Source of the DNA: Cannabis sativa
Lineage: Eukaryota; Streptophyta; Magnoliopsida; Rosales; Cannabaceae
Direction of reading: 5' to 3'
Assembly: GCF_029168945.1 (NCBI RefSeq)
Contig: NC_083601.1
Location: 32,849,660-32,913,659, forward strand
Length of the DNA stretch: 64,000 nt
The translations under genes and the position numbers were made by a program. Every line of letters begins with the position of its first letter. Positions within the stretch are counted from its first letter, which is position 1. Of the stretch, positions 20,973-34,509 are shown in pieces. A model generated the notes under the pieces. That model had not been told where the DNA came from and ran no database searches. It was given only the letters and a program-made list of their open reading frames with translations.

Positions 20973-23900
20973 ATGCCTCTAGATTCCCTCGATAAATCTC
21001 CTTCCGCCGCCGCCGCGGACGATGACCTGCCTCCACCAACGCAACCTCCTCCGTCCCGTCGGAGGGATAGGAGAGATGATAGGGATTTTGATCGTCCTCC
21101 TTACCGCCGCGATTATGGCGACCGGAGCTCGCCTCCGCCTCCGCCGTTGAGGGACCGGGACAGGGATAGGGACTATAAGCGGCGCCGGAGCCCTAGCTCT
21201 CCTCCGTACCGTGAGCGGCGATATTCTCCCCAGTCTTTTAAGCGGTCCAGGCGCGTTAGTCCTCGCGGGGGTTATGGACCTGATGATAGGTTAGAGACAT
21301 TCATTCATTCTCGCTCTACTGATTTCATTATTTTTGTTTGGTTCATTGATTTTGAAATTGATTTATTTTGTTAAGAAACTGTAATTTTGAGAAATAATAT
21401 TATTCATGTGAATTAAGATTTTAAGAGTACGAAAGATATGTCAGAGGTTTGTTATCGTCTTAGAATTACAAGTATTGCCAATTCGTAAGTAAAAGATAAA
21501 ATATTAAGTATCAAACACCCATCGAGCCACCACCTCCAATACTTGACTCTGTTCCATAAGCACTCTGCTAAACTATCCTCCAAATCATTAAAAACTCGAT
21601 GGTTATTTTCCATTTACGGAAACCACCATAGCCAAAACCAAGGCGAACCAAACTCCTTACGGAACCTGGACCAAACCTATATTGCTTTAGTGCAATTCAG
21701 GAGGCGACTGACTCAAAGACTCATGGGTCAAAAAAAGATTCGAATTGGATTGAGAGAAGTTTATGAATAGAGTGAAAATGAAAAAGAAATATTGTAAATA
21801 CTCTCCAAAATCAACAGCTAGCTGAAAATCTTAACAATTGGTTGAATTAGAATTCAACAATCTTGAAAACGCAAACTACACTTAGACACAGTTAATTCTC
21901 TATGTAAAGATCGTTAAGCTCAGAAGTTTCCAGATTTGAAGACTCCTATCGTTTTGTGCCTTCCAAAAGTCTCAACATCATAATTCATTTTGAGACCTGC
22001 TCCATTCACCCAAATTTCTAATGAAACTTGAATTTCATGAGTAGGAGCCGCCACTGCTTACAAAGCTCTTTGTTGATGTCAAAGAATGAATACTCATACT
22101 GTGAGAATTAGACAAATTTTGCGACACTGGAAAACTTAATGCTAAGGATACTTTTTGTAATCACAAATGCTCCAAAAATCTGTTCTTATTCCCTTCCTTG
22201 CCTTTAGCTTTTAAAAGTTTGAAGAATCCTCATAATGCCCTGCAATGAACTTTCAAGGATATTTTTATGTTACTTGTCCAGCCTCTAAATCCTACCCATT
22301 AGACTTCATGCCACGTTTACTTTTAATGATTTTAGACCAGAGTGCTTGTTCTCTTATTCCAAAGGGAATCTTGAACCTATGTGCAAAGTTGATAGATGGT
22401 TTAGTAGGATCTCTAAATGAGTAATCATATGTGCATTTTCAATGATTTTGGACAAGTGGCCTTAGCTCTTATCGAATTGGACTCTCTTTCAGTTATATTG
22501 TGGATGATGCTATTTTAAGTGCTTTCCATTTGTTTAAAATCTATGAAACTTAAGACATGTTTGATAGTTCTATTTTACAACAGCTGGATGTACTGGATAG
22601 TTTTGATAACACTTACAGCTAGAAGGCAAAGTTTGGGCTCACAAGCTCTTCTCTCTTCTTTTCCTTTGCATCTCATGCTTTAGACTTCTTGGTTTAAGTA
22701 CTTGCTTTTGCTTGAGTGGTGACAATTGCCAAATCTTTCTATAAGAGGCAATATCTGAAATTGAGGTTTTCCTATTTTGTTCGTATCATTACATTTTTAA
22801 ATGTTGGAATTAGATTTCTTTTGTTCCCACCCTTATCATGTACTTTGATGCAATGCTCTTCTTGTATAATTTGAATGTTGAGAATCTTGATTGATCTTGT
22901 TACGTTCATGCTACAAATTTTTGGGATGATGTTTTATTTGTTAATATGAAAAGTATCTTATGGATGAGTTTTTTGACTGAATATGGACTTTCAAATCTAC
23001 ACTGTTTTGTGAGTTATTTTTTTGTTTTCTTTTTACGGGGTTCAGGTTTGGATATGATAACAACGGTGGATATGAGCGTGGGGTGGGAGGAAGATCAGGT
23101 TATGCTGATGAGAAGTCTCATGGTCGATTTAATCGTTCAATGGGTGGCTATCATCATGGGCCGACTGGTATGTTATACTGGTGTGTTTATCCACGAGATT
23201 TTCTGACTTTTAATTAGGGCTTAGTGGTGACTGTGATGTAGTTTTGCTTATCAAGGCAGGAATAAGCTTTGTGAAATCACATTTGCTTCTATTTTATAAT
23301 AAGTAGTTAGCCAACAGACATGATATTTTGGTATATAGTGTTCACTAAGTTCAGTATTGTTTGTCTTTATTCAACATTGTGAGATGCAAAAGCTCTGATT
23401 CTATATACCTACTTGTAACTTGTTGTCACTTGTCACCTCTCTCATATACATACATAGACAGACATACATGCACTAGTTTGTGTACATGCACCTGTGCTTT
23501 GTCTTGATCTTTCAAATTTATGCTATCATGAACATAGCAACTGGAATGCGTTGACATTACATTTTCTGGTATACTTTCTATTTGGCGTCAAATGTTTCTT
23601 TCTTATTACTGCTTTTACTTCTATGCTATGAAATTGATCAATATGCGCGTATAATCCTTGGGATTATATGTTGACAGATGCTGGATTTAATCGAGGGGGT
23701 TATGCTGATTCATCAAACAGAGGGAATACACAAAGGTTAGCTTAGCTAGTCTTGTATTTTTGTTCAAAGTTCAAGTACACTATGGTTACCTTGATTTAAG
23801 AAGGATTCTTGAAATTGAAAGCGTTCAATTCTTTTGGAATATACTTAGTTATATTTATTCTTAATTGAAATATCATAGACTAAGTTAATTGTTACTCTGC

Positions 23901-26900
23901 CATGTATGGAATTAATGCCTGAATTCTAATGTGACCCTAATGTTTATATCTTGGTGGGGAAATTGCACGTTTGTCTAGGCATGCAATTGCTTGATGAATT
24001 TGAAAAAAAAAAATTGCTCATCTTTTGTTGTTATGCCACTAGCATGTATTCTTATGTTTTTTTTCTTCTTTTTTGAAAGAAAGTGTATTGTATGCTTAAT
24101 ATTTGAAATGGAGTCAATATTTTCAGGAGGCTGCTCGATGTCCTGGAACTTTGTCGACATTATTATTATTGTTATTGTTGTTATTATTATTACCATCTCT
24201 GCGTGCTGTGTGTTCACTGGGCATTTTTTTTTTTTTGCTAAGATGTTCACTGTCCTATATAAATGTCATTACATTACTTGTTCATAGATTGAAAATAGAA
24301 ATGTTCTATTTTGTCATTACATTGGGGTGAGGAACGGGAGATATATAAAGGTCGTGGTCATTTGGTTATAGCCATTGACTAAAGCTCAGCAATGATGTTC
24401 AATTTTCTTATTATTTCTGGGCTACCTTACTTAAATCATACAACACAAATTTTCAGAGAGGGGTTGATGTCGTATAAACAGTTCATTCAGGAACTTGAAG
24501 ATGATGTATTACCATCTGAAGCTGAGCGCAGGTATGTCCCTTTACTTGAAATCTTGATAGAATGGATGTTTATTTTCACTGTGAAATGATGTATTCAAAT
24601 AATCATACAGATATCAGGAATATAGATCGGAGTACATTTCCACTCAGAAGCGGACTTTCTTTACTGCTCATAAGGGCGAGGAGTGGTGCGTAATCTATAT
24701 TTTCATTGGTTCACATTGTTTCTTTTTGCATTGAGATGGTGTACACGTGTTCTTTTTAGTTGCCCTTTCATTTTCCTTTTGTTAATTGTTCTTTTACTTA
24801 TCTTCTAAACTGACTTGTGTGTTGATAAAGGTTGAAAAACAAGTATCATCCTACTAATTTAGTTGGAGTCATCGAAAGGTTAGTCTCAAACAAAAAAGTG
24901 AAATAATTAGTAAAAATCTAGCTATCATTACTCTTTAAGTTGCTCCTTTTGTTACTTGTGTATAAAACAGGAGAAATGAACATGCACGGCAGGTGGCAAA
25001 GGATCTTTTGCTTGATTTGCAGAGTGGAACATTGGACTTGTATGCTCTCTCGCAAATTCTCTCTGTCTCCCCCTATTTTGTTTAGCATAGACTGTAATGT
25101 AATGATCACATTTGTTATATAGGAATCCTGGCGTAACGGCCTCATCATCAAGCAAATTAGGACAAGCAAGCGAACCAAATTCTGACGATGAAGCAGCAGA
25201 CGCTGGTGGGAAACGAAAGCAACATGGTAGGGGTAGAGCTGATGACATTGATTTTTCAGCTGCTCCCAAGGCCCACGCAATCAGTTCTGAACCTAGACGA
25301 ATAGATGCAGATATTAATCAAGCCCTTGCTCTCCTACGTAAGCTTGATGATGAAAAAGGCATCAAAGACCATATTTTAAAAAATGTTGACTATGATAGTG
25401 AGAAACCTCACGGTGGTTCAGGTCAAATAGTTATTATACGTGGTTTAACATCCGTTAAAGGACTAGAAGGAACTGAGCTACTCGACACACTAATTACATA
25501 TCTCTGGCGTGTTCATGGGTTAGATTATTATGGCATGGTTGAAAGTAATGAACCAAAAGGTTTTAGGCATGTGAGACCTGATGGCAAGAATCATGGAGAA
25601 ACAAATGAATCCGGGGCTGAGTGGGAAAAGAAACTTGACTCATTTTGGGAAGAAAGGTTACAAGGTCAGGATTTCTTGGAAGTGATGTCTGCCAAGGAGA
25701 AGATAGAAGCGGCTGCAAATGAAGTTTTAGATCCATATGTAAGAAAAATAAGGGATGAAAAGTATGGATGGAAGTATGGCTGTGGAGCTAAGAGCTGTAC
25801 AAAACTTTTCCATGCTGCTGAGTTTGTTCATAAACATCTGAAGCTGAAACATCCAGAGGTCGTGATGGAGCTTACTTCCAAAATGCGTGATGATCTATAT
25901 TTTCAGAACTACATGAAGTAAGTATTATTTTTTGCTTCTTTGATCATTACTTTTGTTTTTGTGGAATTCATTTGTGATTTAGTTGCTACCTTCATATATT
26001 TGCAGTGATCCGGATGCTCCTGGTGGAAAACCTGTCATGCAGCAAACTTTTCAGGTAATTTGTATTCTTTTATGCTATCTGTTCTAAGCTGGGAATAAAT
26101 AAAGGATAATAAATTTATACTCTGAAATTCATTTTTGAAGCTGATAATAACATAATCTCTGCAGCTCTTTATTTCTCGTCATAAGTTGAAAATGATTTCT
26201 GTCTCCAGTGTCTTACTTTATCCCACAGAGTTTCATGAGAATCCTCAACATCTTCAAAAAGCCTTCTTCTTTGCCCTGACCAAATCATCTTACAAACAAA
26301 TGGATATCTATCTCTTGTGCTTCAATACACACACATACATATATATATCTTTATTTTCTTTTTTTGAACAATGGCGATTTCATTACTGCTTGGGTTGTGC
26401 TACAAGTATTTACTAAAGCATTTTGGGTTGTGCTACAAGTTATTTCCTTAAACCTAATTACTTACTGAGTACTGACCCTCGTTTGTGTACTTTTTACCAT
26501 TACAGAAGGACAGACCTCAGAAGCGTAGGCTTGGTATCGAAAGCCGATTAAAAGATGATCGTCACCTGAGAACGGTTGATGGTGTTAATGATGGAGAGCG
26601 GTTTAATAATTCTGAGAGTTCTCCAAGCAGACAGTCGAAAGCTGGTGGTGTAGAAATGGGGAATCAAGACGAATCTATGTATGATGCATATGCTGGACAA
26701 GGGATGGGTGCTCCTTTTGCCTCAGATATGCCTTCTGTATTGATGCCTGTACCTGGTGCTGGGTTGGTTACCATCCATCAATTTTATTTTTTTCAAATCT
26801 TGTTCATGTTACATAGTGAATGGCAATGTCTAATTTTTCTTTTTAATTATTATAGGCCTTTGGGACCCTTTGTTCCTGCCCCACCTGAAGTTGCAATGCA

Positions 26901-27186
26901 GATGCTAAGGGACCAGCCTTCTGTGTATGATGCCAGTGGTAGACAAATGAGATCTGGTGCTCAAATTGGAGGACCAACACCGATTCTTACTGTTCCTCCT
27001 TTCAGGCAGGATCCTCGACAAATGCGAAGGTACGCTTTTTGTTAAATAGGAAAAAAAAAGGTCCAATTGTATTGTTACTGATCTCAACAAGTATTATTAT
27101 GCAATATAATCATTTTCTGGTGCAGTTATCAAGATCTTGATGCCCCTGATGATGAGGTCACTGTAATCGACTACCGAAGCTTGTAA
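20973..27186 (+). CDS. SE: SERRATE (ARS2 homologue), RNA processing factor
   Basis: Twelve coding exons: 20973-21289, 23046-23167, 23678-23735, 24457-24531, 24611-24685, 24831-24878, 24971-25039, 25123-25917, 26006-26054, 26506-26762, 26856-27029, 27126-27186. They total 2100 nt (699 aa), with GT-AG junctions throughout. Residues 1-165 are a disordered Arg/Pro/Ser-rich N-terminus. The SERRATE/ARS2 N-terminal domain starts at LMSYKQFIQELEDDVLPSEA (exon 4). The middle domain holds VIIRGLTSVKGLEG and YLWRVHGLDYYG. A C2H2 zinc finger lies at about 475-498 (CGAKSCTKLFHAAEFVHKH), and the C-terminus is VTVIDYRSL. Arabidopsis SERRATE (720 aa) has the same order. The protein works in the nucleus with DCL1 and HYL1 in miRNA precursor processing, and with the cap-binding complex in splicing. 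I chose the ATG at 20973 because it is the first in frame in the leader. Confidence 0.96.
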
Positions 27187-28962
27187 GATTGTGATTAATC
27201 AATTGCAAATTCTATTTAGTAGGCTTCTTCCCCCAAAGGAAGTTTGATCTGCATAAAATGAACCGTAGACCCTTAATCTGATTTCGGTATTCGGTTTCGC
27301 ATTCTTTTTCTTTTTTTCCTATCAAGGGGACATAAGTGGATGGCACATGTACCATATTGTAGGATGGTAGTTGTCTTAACGATTCCTTATAGGGGTCTCT
27401 GATGTCATGATCTTCTGATTCTAGGATTGTCTTAACCGAAGTCTCATGATTTTTAATTGTAATTGTAAACTTTCTAAATTGTAAGTATAAACTATCGCTG
27501 AAATTATGCTGGTTATTCTTTCATTGAAAATGTCTAGAATGTGATTGTATGCTACTCAAGTCTTTTTACTTTTCAATTTTATTCATTTGGAATTAAACAT
27601 TTTACATGGGGCATTTTCACAATATTTTCCATCTATTTTTGCAACGCAATAGTTGAGAGTATAATTCGAGAGAAAAATAAGCCACTTTGAATTGAGTAAT
27701 AATATTCGCACACCTTTACACCAAAATACTATACACTTTAACTATTTTTAAATAGTCCAAATTTTACAATTGTACTACAAGGTACAAAGGATAAAATTAA
27801 ATTTATTTTAATAAAAAAGTGTAAAAGAATCAACAAAAATATATTCTGTAATAAATTTAACACGAGTTTTATTATATGTCAAATTTATTATATTATACAC
27901 TACCAATTTAGAGTTAAATTTTATAAACAATTTAATTAGTTGAAAATATTTGTCACCCAAGAAGTTCAGTGTAAAAAATATGTGCACATATCATCCCTCT
28001 TTTAGATTTCCTCGAGTAACATCCTAACAACTAATACTTATAAATGAATTTTTTATTCATTTCATAAAAACATTTGTTGTTTATTGCAGAAGTGGGTATA
28101 AAAGGTTAAAGTTGTTGATTGATGAAAGCCTATAACGGGTTTTTCACCCAAAAAAAAAAATGTGTATTTCCATGTTAATTTTAGTTGGATACCATCACAC
28201 AATTTCACATGAATATTTCTCACTAGTTTATATATCACAGCCTCACAGTCACAGCTGATTTAACATTGCTGGAGAGCTTGAAACATTAAATAGCAAGTGG
28301 AAAGAATTCTGTCACAAAGATATATAATAATATCATTAATAAATAAATAAAAACATTTGCATCACCAAACAAGAGTACAAAGACCTCTAATCTCGGAAGC
28401 TTTAGATACAAATTATCAGCCAAAGAGCTCATAAAGAAATTTTCACAATTCACAGGTTTTACATTTACAAATAAGTTTCCAGCACATAGTTACATGGAAA
28501 CGCTGTATATTAGGTGAGTTAGAGAAATGAAGTGCTAACCCTAATAAGCTTAAACCTAACGAAACGTGATCCAAGGAAATGACAAAAATATCTAATTACG
28601 GCTAAATTGGAACTTGTTAAATAAATATTAAAATTACACATATTTGGTTATAAACTGGGACCAACCTTGAATAATTCTACTGCTCGAATCTTTTCAGACA
28701 ACGAGAATTGGCAGCCATGAGTCAGTAATTTGTGTTATTAGCTTGGCAGGGAGCGAAGCATCGAGGCACAATTATCTCTATAAAGTTTGTTCACAGAATA
28801 AAACTCTGCAATGGACATCAATTTATTAATAAATTACAGCATAAAACCATTTAATAGAAAGCCAAAAGAAAAGGTTCAATTAAAGTTGGATTTTCTAGCA
28901 TCGTGAACGAAAAATATGATGCATAAGGATCAGAAAGTACATGAAATATATGCTCACAGGTT
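27187..28962. other. 3' untranslated and spacer DNA between convergent SE and FRS3 genes
   Basis: The SERRATE 3' UTR probably occupies the first 300-400 bp and the FRS3 3' UTR the last several hundred. An acceptor-like site at about 28808 (TTGCAG on the minus strand) may mark an untranslated final FRS3 exon. Nothing else was recognised. Confidence 0.5.
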
Positions 28963-31900
28963 TCATAGCTGCTCACGGATGTAAGCCATTGATCTCAACA
29001 TGGAACCTAGTGTATCTCTGGATACTTGAAATTTTACCTCTGTTTCCCCTGTTGTTGTCTTTGTGTCTTGGAGCTAAGATAAGATCAAAGCAAAAATATG
29101 ATTGCTCAGTTCAATTTAATTCAAAATTGAAAATTGGGTACATAATCATATGCTATTAGATAATTTTTGGAATAGATAACAAAATGTTCGTGTATGTTTG
29201 AAACATCAATTGAAAATATTCTATAGAGAGGTAAAGAAAAATGTCTTGGTAGCATTATGGCTTTTCGGTGTTAATGAGTTTAAAGGAAATTTATTTTCTG
29301 CTTGCTTTGATGAGTAGGATTTGTTGTTGTAATTAAGAAGACACCCTGGCCTCCATTTTGTACTGTACTCTTAATTACAAACCATATAAAGAGTACAGTA
29401 CAAAATGGAGGCACAGCATGATAACAAAAGGCCTTTTTATACTTTAATTCCAGATTTTCCATGGATGCTTCTGCATACTCAACTTGATTCTAGCTATAAG
29501 ATCTGTCATATTGCCTATTGAACCCCATCAAAATAGCCCACCACCTGGTAATCTTTTCACTAAATGACAACTCACAAATCAACGTTTTATCAAAGCCAAT
29601 CTTGTAAACCTTTTTGTATTTTTATCCACAATATCTAATATAATTTTGTTTCTTATCTAAAAAAAACTAAACTTCCGCTATCTCTATTTTCTTATATGTG
29701 ATAAGATAAATAATATACGAAAGATACCTTCAGATTGATGACAGCAACTCTGTTGGCAGGCGTTGAGAGTTGCTGACTGATATAGGCCATTGATCTCAAC
29801 ATAGGCTCCAGTGTGACTCGTGTTAGCCTAAATTGCACTTCTGTCTCTCCTGAAGGAGTCTTGCCATAATCTTGAAGCTACATCAAAGGTAACAAAATAA
29901 ACTACAACACCATGATGGAAATAAGAATAATAGATGTAGGACAGGGTGAGAAAGTAACAAAGAACAGAACAGCATATAGAAAGAGAGAAATTTAGCAAGA
30001 CTATGCCTGTAGATATGCAAACAAAAATCCTAATCAACTAGAAACTAATTCTAAAACTTTGGAGCATAATAAAAATCTAATTAAATCTTTCTAAACTATC
30101 ACAGTTAATGATAAATATGAATTTTAATTATCTTGTTCTGCATTAGTAACCAATTCCAGCTGTTACATATGATACCCAACATAATTCGAACAGTAGGAGT
30201 AAATTCCAAATGGTACAATAGATAAATATTAAAGAAAGAAATGGGTTAACAAAGATGAAGACTCTTACCTTCAAGTTTATCACGGCAACTTTGCTATCTT
30301 GAGTTGAATTACTGTTCTCTATAACCCAAGTCATCGACTTAAAACAGGTAAGAACAACCTAAATCAATTAAAACAAAAGTAAAATCAAACACATAAATTA
30401 TTAAATACTCGTGGAAAATTCATTTTGATGGAGCTTCTACAAATCTTCAAGTCGTGAAGTGAAAATGCAAAATAATCAAACAAATTTTGCGTTGTCTTAC
30501 AGTGTTATCAGAAGTGCCACCGTCCCGGTGAATTGACACAGGGCCCATGGAGCTGAAATCAGAAATGGGAATACCAGCATCATTAAGATTAAATCGATGT
30601 GGCATTGCTTCTTGCCAGGGCCACAATGTTGAAACCATGTCGGCAGCCGGCAAATGCACTTTCCTATTACTGTCTTCCTGACTAATTCCACTTCCCTGAG
30701 AAGCAGTTGTAATTTCAGCAACATTTTTCTTCACAGCAGAAACTTTTTTTGAACCTTCTCGTAAAGCACTCATTGCTGCAATGTAAGTCTCTACAGCAAC
30801 TGCTCCTTCCTGTGCATATTTAATTGCTTCCCGACATAGATTGTTAAAACGCAAGGTAAGAGACTCAATTCCTTGCATATCTTCAGTTGATTCGTCCTGT
30901 CCAAGTGCAGCTTTGGCATTTCTTGTCCAACGCTTCAATATATAATGTGATGGCAGGGTAAGAACATTAGTAACAGTGAAGACAGTTAATATATGTCTAC
31001 ACAAAATGCCAGAATACTCAAACATCTGACAACTACAATTTGCTTTCATTTCTGAGATATTTAAACTGACTATATATGCCTTGTCATCATGTTCATATTT
31101 TGCAACACGGAATTTACTGACCACTCCATCACCCTCAATCTTATTTGCAGTGTACACAAAAGTTTCAACTAATTCCTCTTGAAACTTAGCAAAAACTTTT
31201 TTTGTATAAAGGTTGGCTGCCTGTTGCTCCATTGGTGATGGTGTTTTCAGCACTGGTGTAGTGCAAATTGTATCATAATCTGCTTCTATTTCTTTTTCTA
31301 ATGAATGCTCGAGAGCAATTTCATACTGCTTAAAGAATAATGGGATAGTGGTCTGTTGATTGACATAACCATCAAAAAAAGAACTAACACCTTGGCTTGA
31401 GGAAAGTGCAGCAAAAAAAGTGCCTCGGAAATAAACTGGTGCCCATTGCTTTCTAGCATTGTACACTGCCTGCAGCCATTCATTTCTCTGAAGTTCATAC
31501 CTTTCCAGGAGAGATGCCCACGAAGATTCAAAATCCTCAATAGTTTCTGAAAAGTTGATGCAGCTGTACAGCTCTCCATAGAAGGAAGGCTGGGCAAGAT
31601 ATATATGAGCCAATCTTTCCTGACCTTCTCTCAAGATGTGCCATTTGCAAATACAGTGACGTGTTTCTGAAAATACCTGAGAAACAGCAACCTGTATAGC
31701 CCTATCTTGGTCTGTTGTTATAGAGACAGGGGGTCGGTTATTCATGGCAGAAAGCCATGTCTTAAATAACCAAGTAAACGACGACTCCGACTCATCTAGA
31801 AGTAATGCACAACCAAACAATACCATTTGACCATGGTTGTTAACGCCAGTGAAAGGAGCAAACGGGACCTGGTATTGATTTGGCCGGTACATTGTGTCGA

Positions 31901-32711
31901 ATATAACAGAGTCGCCAAAGTAATTATAAGCTGCCCTTGATCGTGCATCAGCCCAAAACACATTAGTCATGCGGTTGTCATCATCTAGCTGTATTGCATA
32001 GAAGAAGCCTGGGTTTTCAGCTTGCATTTTTTTAAAGTAATTTAAAAGGTTCTGAGCATCTCTTCCGAGAGTTCTCTTTCGGCTAGAAGGCCTAATATAG
32101 TTTATAGGGCCAGCATTTCTTGATGGGCGATTTATTTCCACAGGTGAAACACTCCGAACTACACGATTGGATTCATGAGAAACATTATTACCATCTGCTG
32201 AAACAAAAATATCACTAGGAAGATCTAATGTATCAGCCACATTCTTTGTTGCACCAGCAAAATGCCTACGGGGTCGAAGGTAATGGACCTTACCAGGACT
32301 AGCCATAGAATGGTTGTGGTCCTCAATAAACTTTGTGACTACCCAACTGTCCTGGTCCTTTCTTTCCAACCTTAGCATCGCATTGCAACTTTCAACATTC
32401 TTCCTTTTAAATACCTCTCTGGAACATGCAAACTCCCAAGTTACAATTGGTCCATCCGGCTTACTACGACTGAATTGACCAACATGGATGCTAAAACCTA
32501 CACGTCTGCCATATGCATCATAAAATGTTTTGGCAGCATCTTCTGAATCAAACTCCATGCCAACATGAGGTTTAGCATTGTCATCATCAACGTGAACACT
32601 TTGTTCCCTCCCGGTCAAACACTCATTTGTATTTTGCTTTTCGCCCTTATTCAATTCAGTGCTTTCCCCAGCATGATGCTCCCTACGTTCCCTCTCAGCT
32701 TCAGCATCCAT
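28963..32711 (-). CDS. FRS3: FAR1-RELATED SEQUENCE 3-like transcription factor
   Basis: Four coding exons in transcript order: 32711-30501, 30358-30269, 29877-29728, 29073-28963. They total 2562 nt (853 aa); Arabidopsis FRS3 is about the same length. The FAR1 DNA-binding zinc region spans residues about 51-137 ([31 protein letters not shown]). The domesticated MULE transposase domain spans about 265-365 ([26 protein letters not shown]). A SWIM zinc finger lies near 556-575 ([17 protein letters not shown]). The C-terminus ([18 protein letters not shown], then repeated VAVINLK and MLRSMAYI modules) is the FRS3-specific tail and separates it from FHY3/FAR1. FAR1-family proteins are nuclear regulators derived from a Mutator-like transposase, several of them acting in light signalling. 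The last exon ends REQL, about 17 residues earlier than I recall for Arabidopsis. Confidence 0.93.
29349..29412. repeat. Perfect 24-bp inverted repeat (hairpin) in an FRS3 intron
   Basis: The arm 29349-29372 is the exact reverse complement of 29389-29412, with a 16-base loop. It lies in the last FRS3 intron. Transcribed on either strand it would fold into a mismatch-free stem with flanking partial pairing (CTG next to the stem). Confidence 0.9.
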
Positions 32712-33393
32712 GCCAGATTAGTTAACTTTCCACTGTATGGTCTCCCTATTGGTTGACTACAAGGAATTCCGCACAGTTATCCCAGCTGTAACAGAGGCCA
32801 TCGACCTCTATAAACAAGAATGTCAGGTAAGCAAAATTAAATTCCAAGAATGAAATATCCATACATCGTGATAACTGATTCACCAAAACCACACGAGTAT
32901 GCACTTAATTGTCATTATAATTCTATTCATGAAAAGGAAAAAAATACTAGCAAACAACTTTATCGTGCTATAATATGCACCATAAGAAAGACTGAATGCC
33001 TTAACAGATTTCAAAATATCTCATACCTCCAAACTTCAAAAGGCAAATGTGAATGGCATTACATACCAGCAAACTTAACAGAATAATAATGAGGTGCCCA
33101 AATGCTTTAAAACTTCAAATATTACTTATTCCATAAAAACCCAAAGAGTTTAGATAATTAATGTATCAATTTTGGAAAGAATTCAAACACCTCCTCTGTA
33201 ATGCTCCCATCAAACTAGGAAACGCCATTTGTTGTATAAATTTATCAAAGCATCCATTGCAGTAAGTTTCCAGTTAGGATCCAACAAAGAAAACAACAAT
33301 AACCGTTCCATTATTGGATTTCAAAGGGAAACAATCGCTGTATTAAAATATGGAGCTTAATATAACAAAATTTTAAAAAGAAAATGTTATCAC

Positions 33394-33530
33394 CTGATTC
33401 CACAAACCAAATTCACTGGTCGAAAATGTAAAAGTGTTGGCCAGCTTTTTTCTAATCGTCTTCTCCGGCAAAGCTCTTGAGCTTTATTAGGGTTTTCAGT
33501 TCCGTTGGAAGAGCTGCCTTCAATTTCATT
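33394..33530 (-). other. Probable 5' untranslated exon and promoter edge of FRS3
   Basis: On the minus strand an AAACCCTAATAAAGC-containing, less AT-rich segment ends in a donor CAG|GTGATAAC (exon end 33394). A matching acceptor TTTATAG lies near 32812, before the coding exon. The transcription start would then be near 33530. This is inferred from splice signals only. Confidence 0.45.
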
Positions 33531-34509
33531 TCAGTTTGTTTAAGTTTTTGTTTTTATTTTTATTTAAGGGAAATTCTACCGTGTGGCCACAGAAAATATG
33601 GCCCACCGTAACAGAGTTTATTTATGATTGTTCGATTAAAATCCAACGATCCACAACAGATGAACTCTTTTTTTTTTCTTTCTAAAATATTAAATAAAAA
33701 AATCTATACATAATTAGCTCATATTATATATTTATTTGAAATAAAATATAAAATTAATTAAATAATTATTTGAAAAAAATGAGGATAAAATATTAAAATT
33801 ATGCTAATCTATTTGCGTGAATGTTAGAGCACTCATTGTTTTAAAATAAATTTGTTTTAAATATTTAAAAAAAATCAAATTAAAAACACTACATCAAATG
33901 CTTTAGATTTTTTTCAATTTAAAAATTCTTTAACATTTGTGCTCTATATTTATAGAATATTATTCATTGCTTTAAATGTATTTTATTAATTGTTTTTAAT
34001 TTTAATAATTTTTTTATATAAAGATATATTTATATTATATATTTGAAATAAATAAAATATATTAAAATTTGAAGAAAAAAATGGGTAATATATTTTAAAA
34101 AATTTTATATATGGTGTAATGTAAAAGTTTGATTTAGAATAAAGAAAATGAGATTTTAATAATATATTTTAAATAAAGAATAGAGAAACTAATGAGAATG
34201 AAAAATTTAAAACATGAGAAAAGCTTTCCCTTATTTTCTCAAAGTATGCCACTACATTTCATCATAAATTAAAAGAGGATTCTACCATTAAATAAATAAT
34301 AAATATTTTCTATGAAATGTAATTTAGTCTAATATTTAAAACAGTCTAATTACATAATCTAATTATATAAACAAAATAAAATAATGTTGATTATGTTTTC
34401 CGTCTATTCAATAAACAACGTAACATAATCATGATTTTGATTATTTAATATTTTATTTATTTTTAAAACACTTATTTATTTATTTTGATTTTGACTATAT
34501 TTTAATAAA
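33531..34509. other. AT-rich intergenic DNA
   Basis: It lies upstream of FRS3. No gene or paired repeat ends were seen. Confidence 0.5.

Noticed and set aside
22946..23206. 86-codon frame in SERRATE
   Set aside because: It reads exon 2 in the wrong frame together with intron sequence.
30447..30500. Extension of the first FRS3 coding exon to 30447
   Set aside because: It is intron read-through; splicing at 30501 joins to the conserved FRS3 tail.
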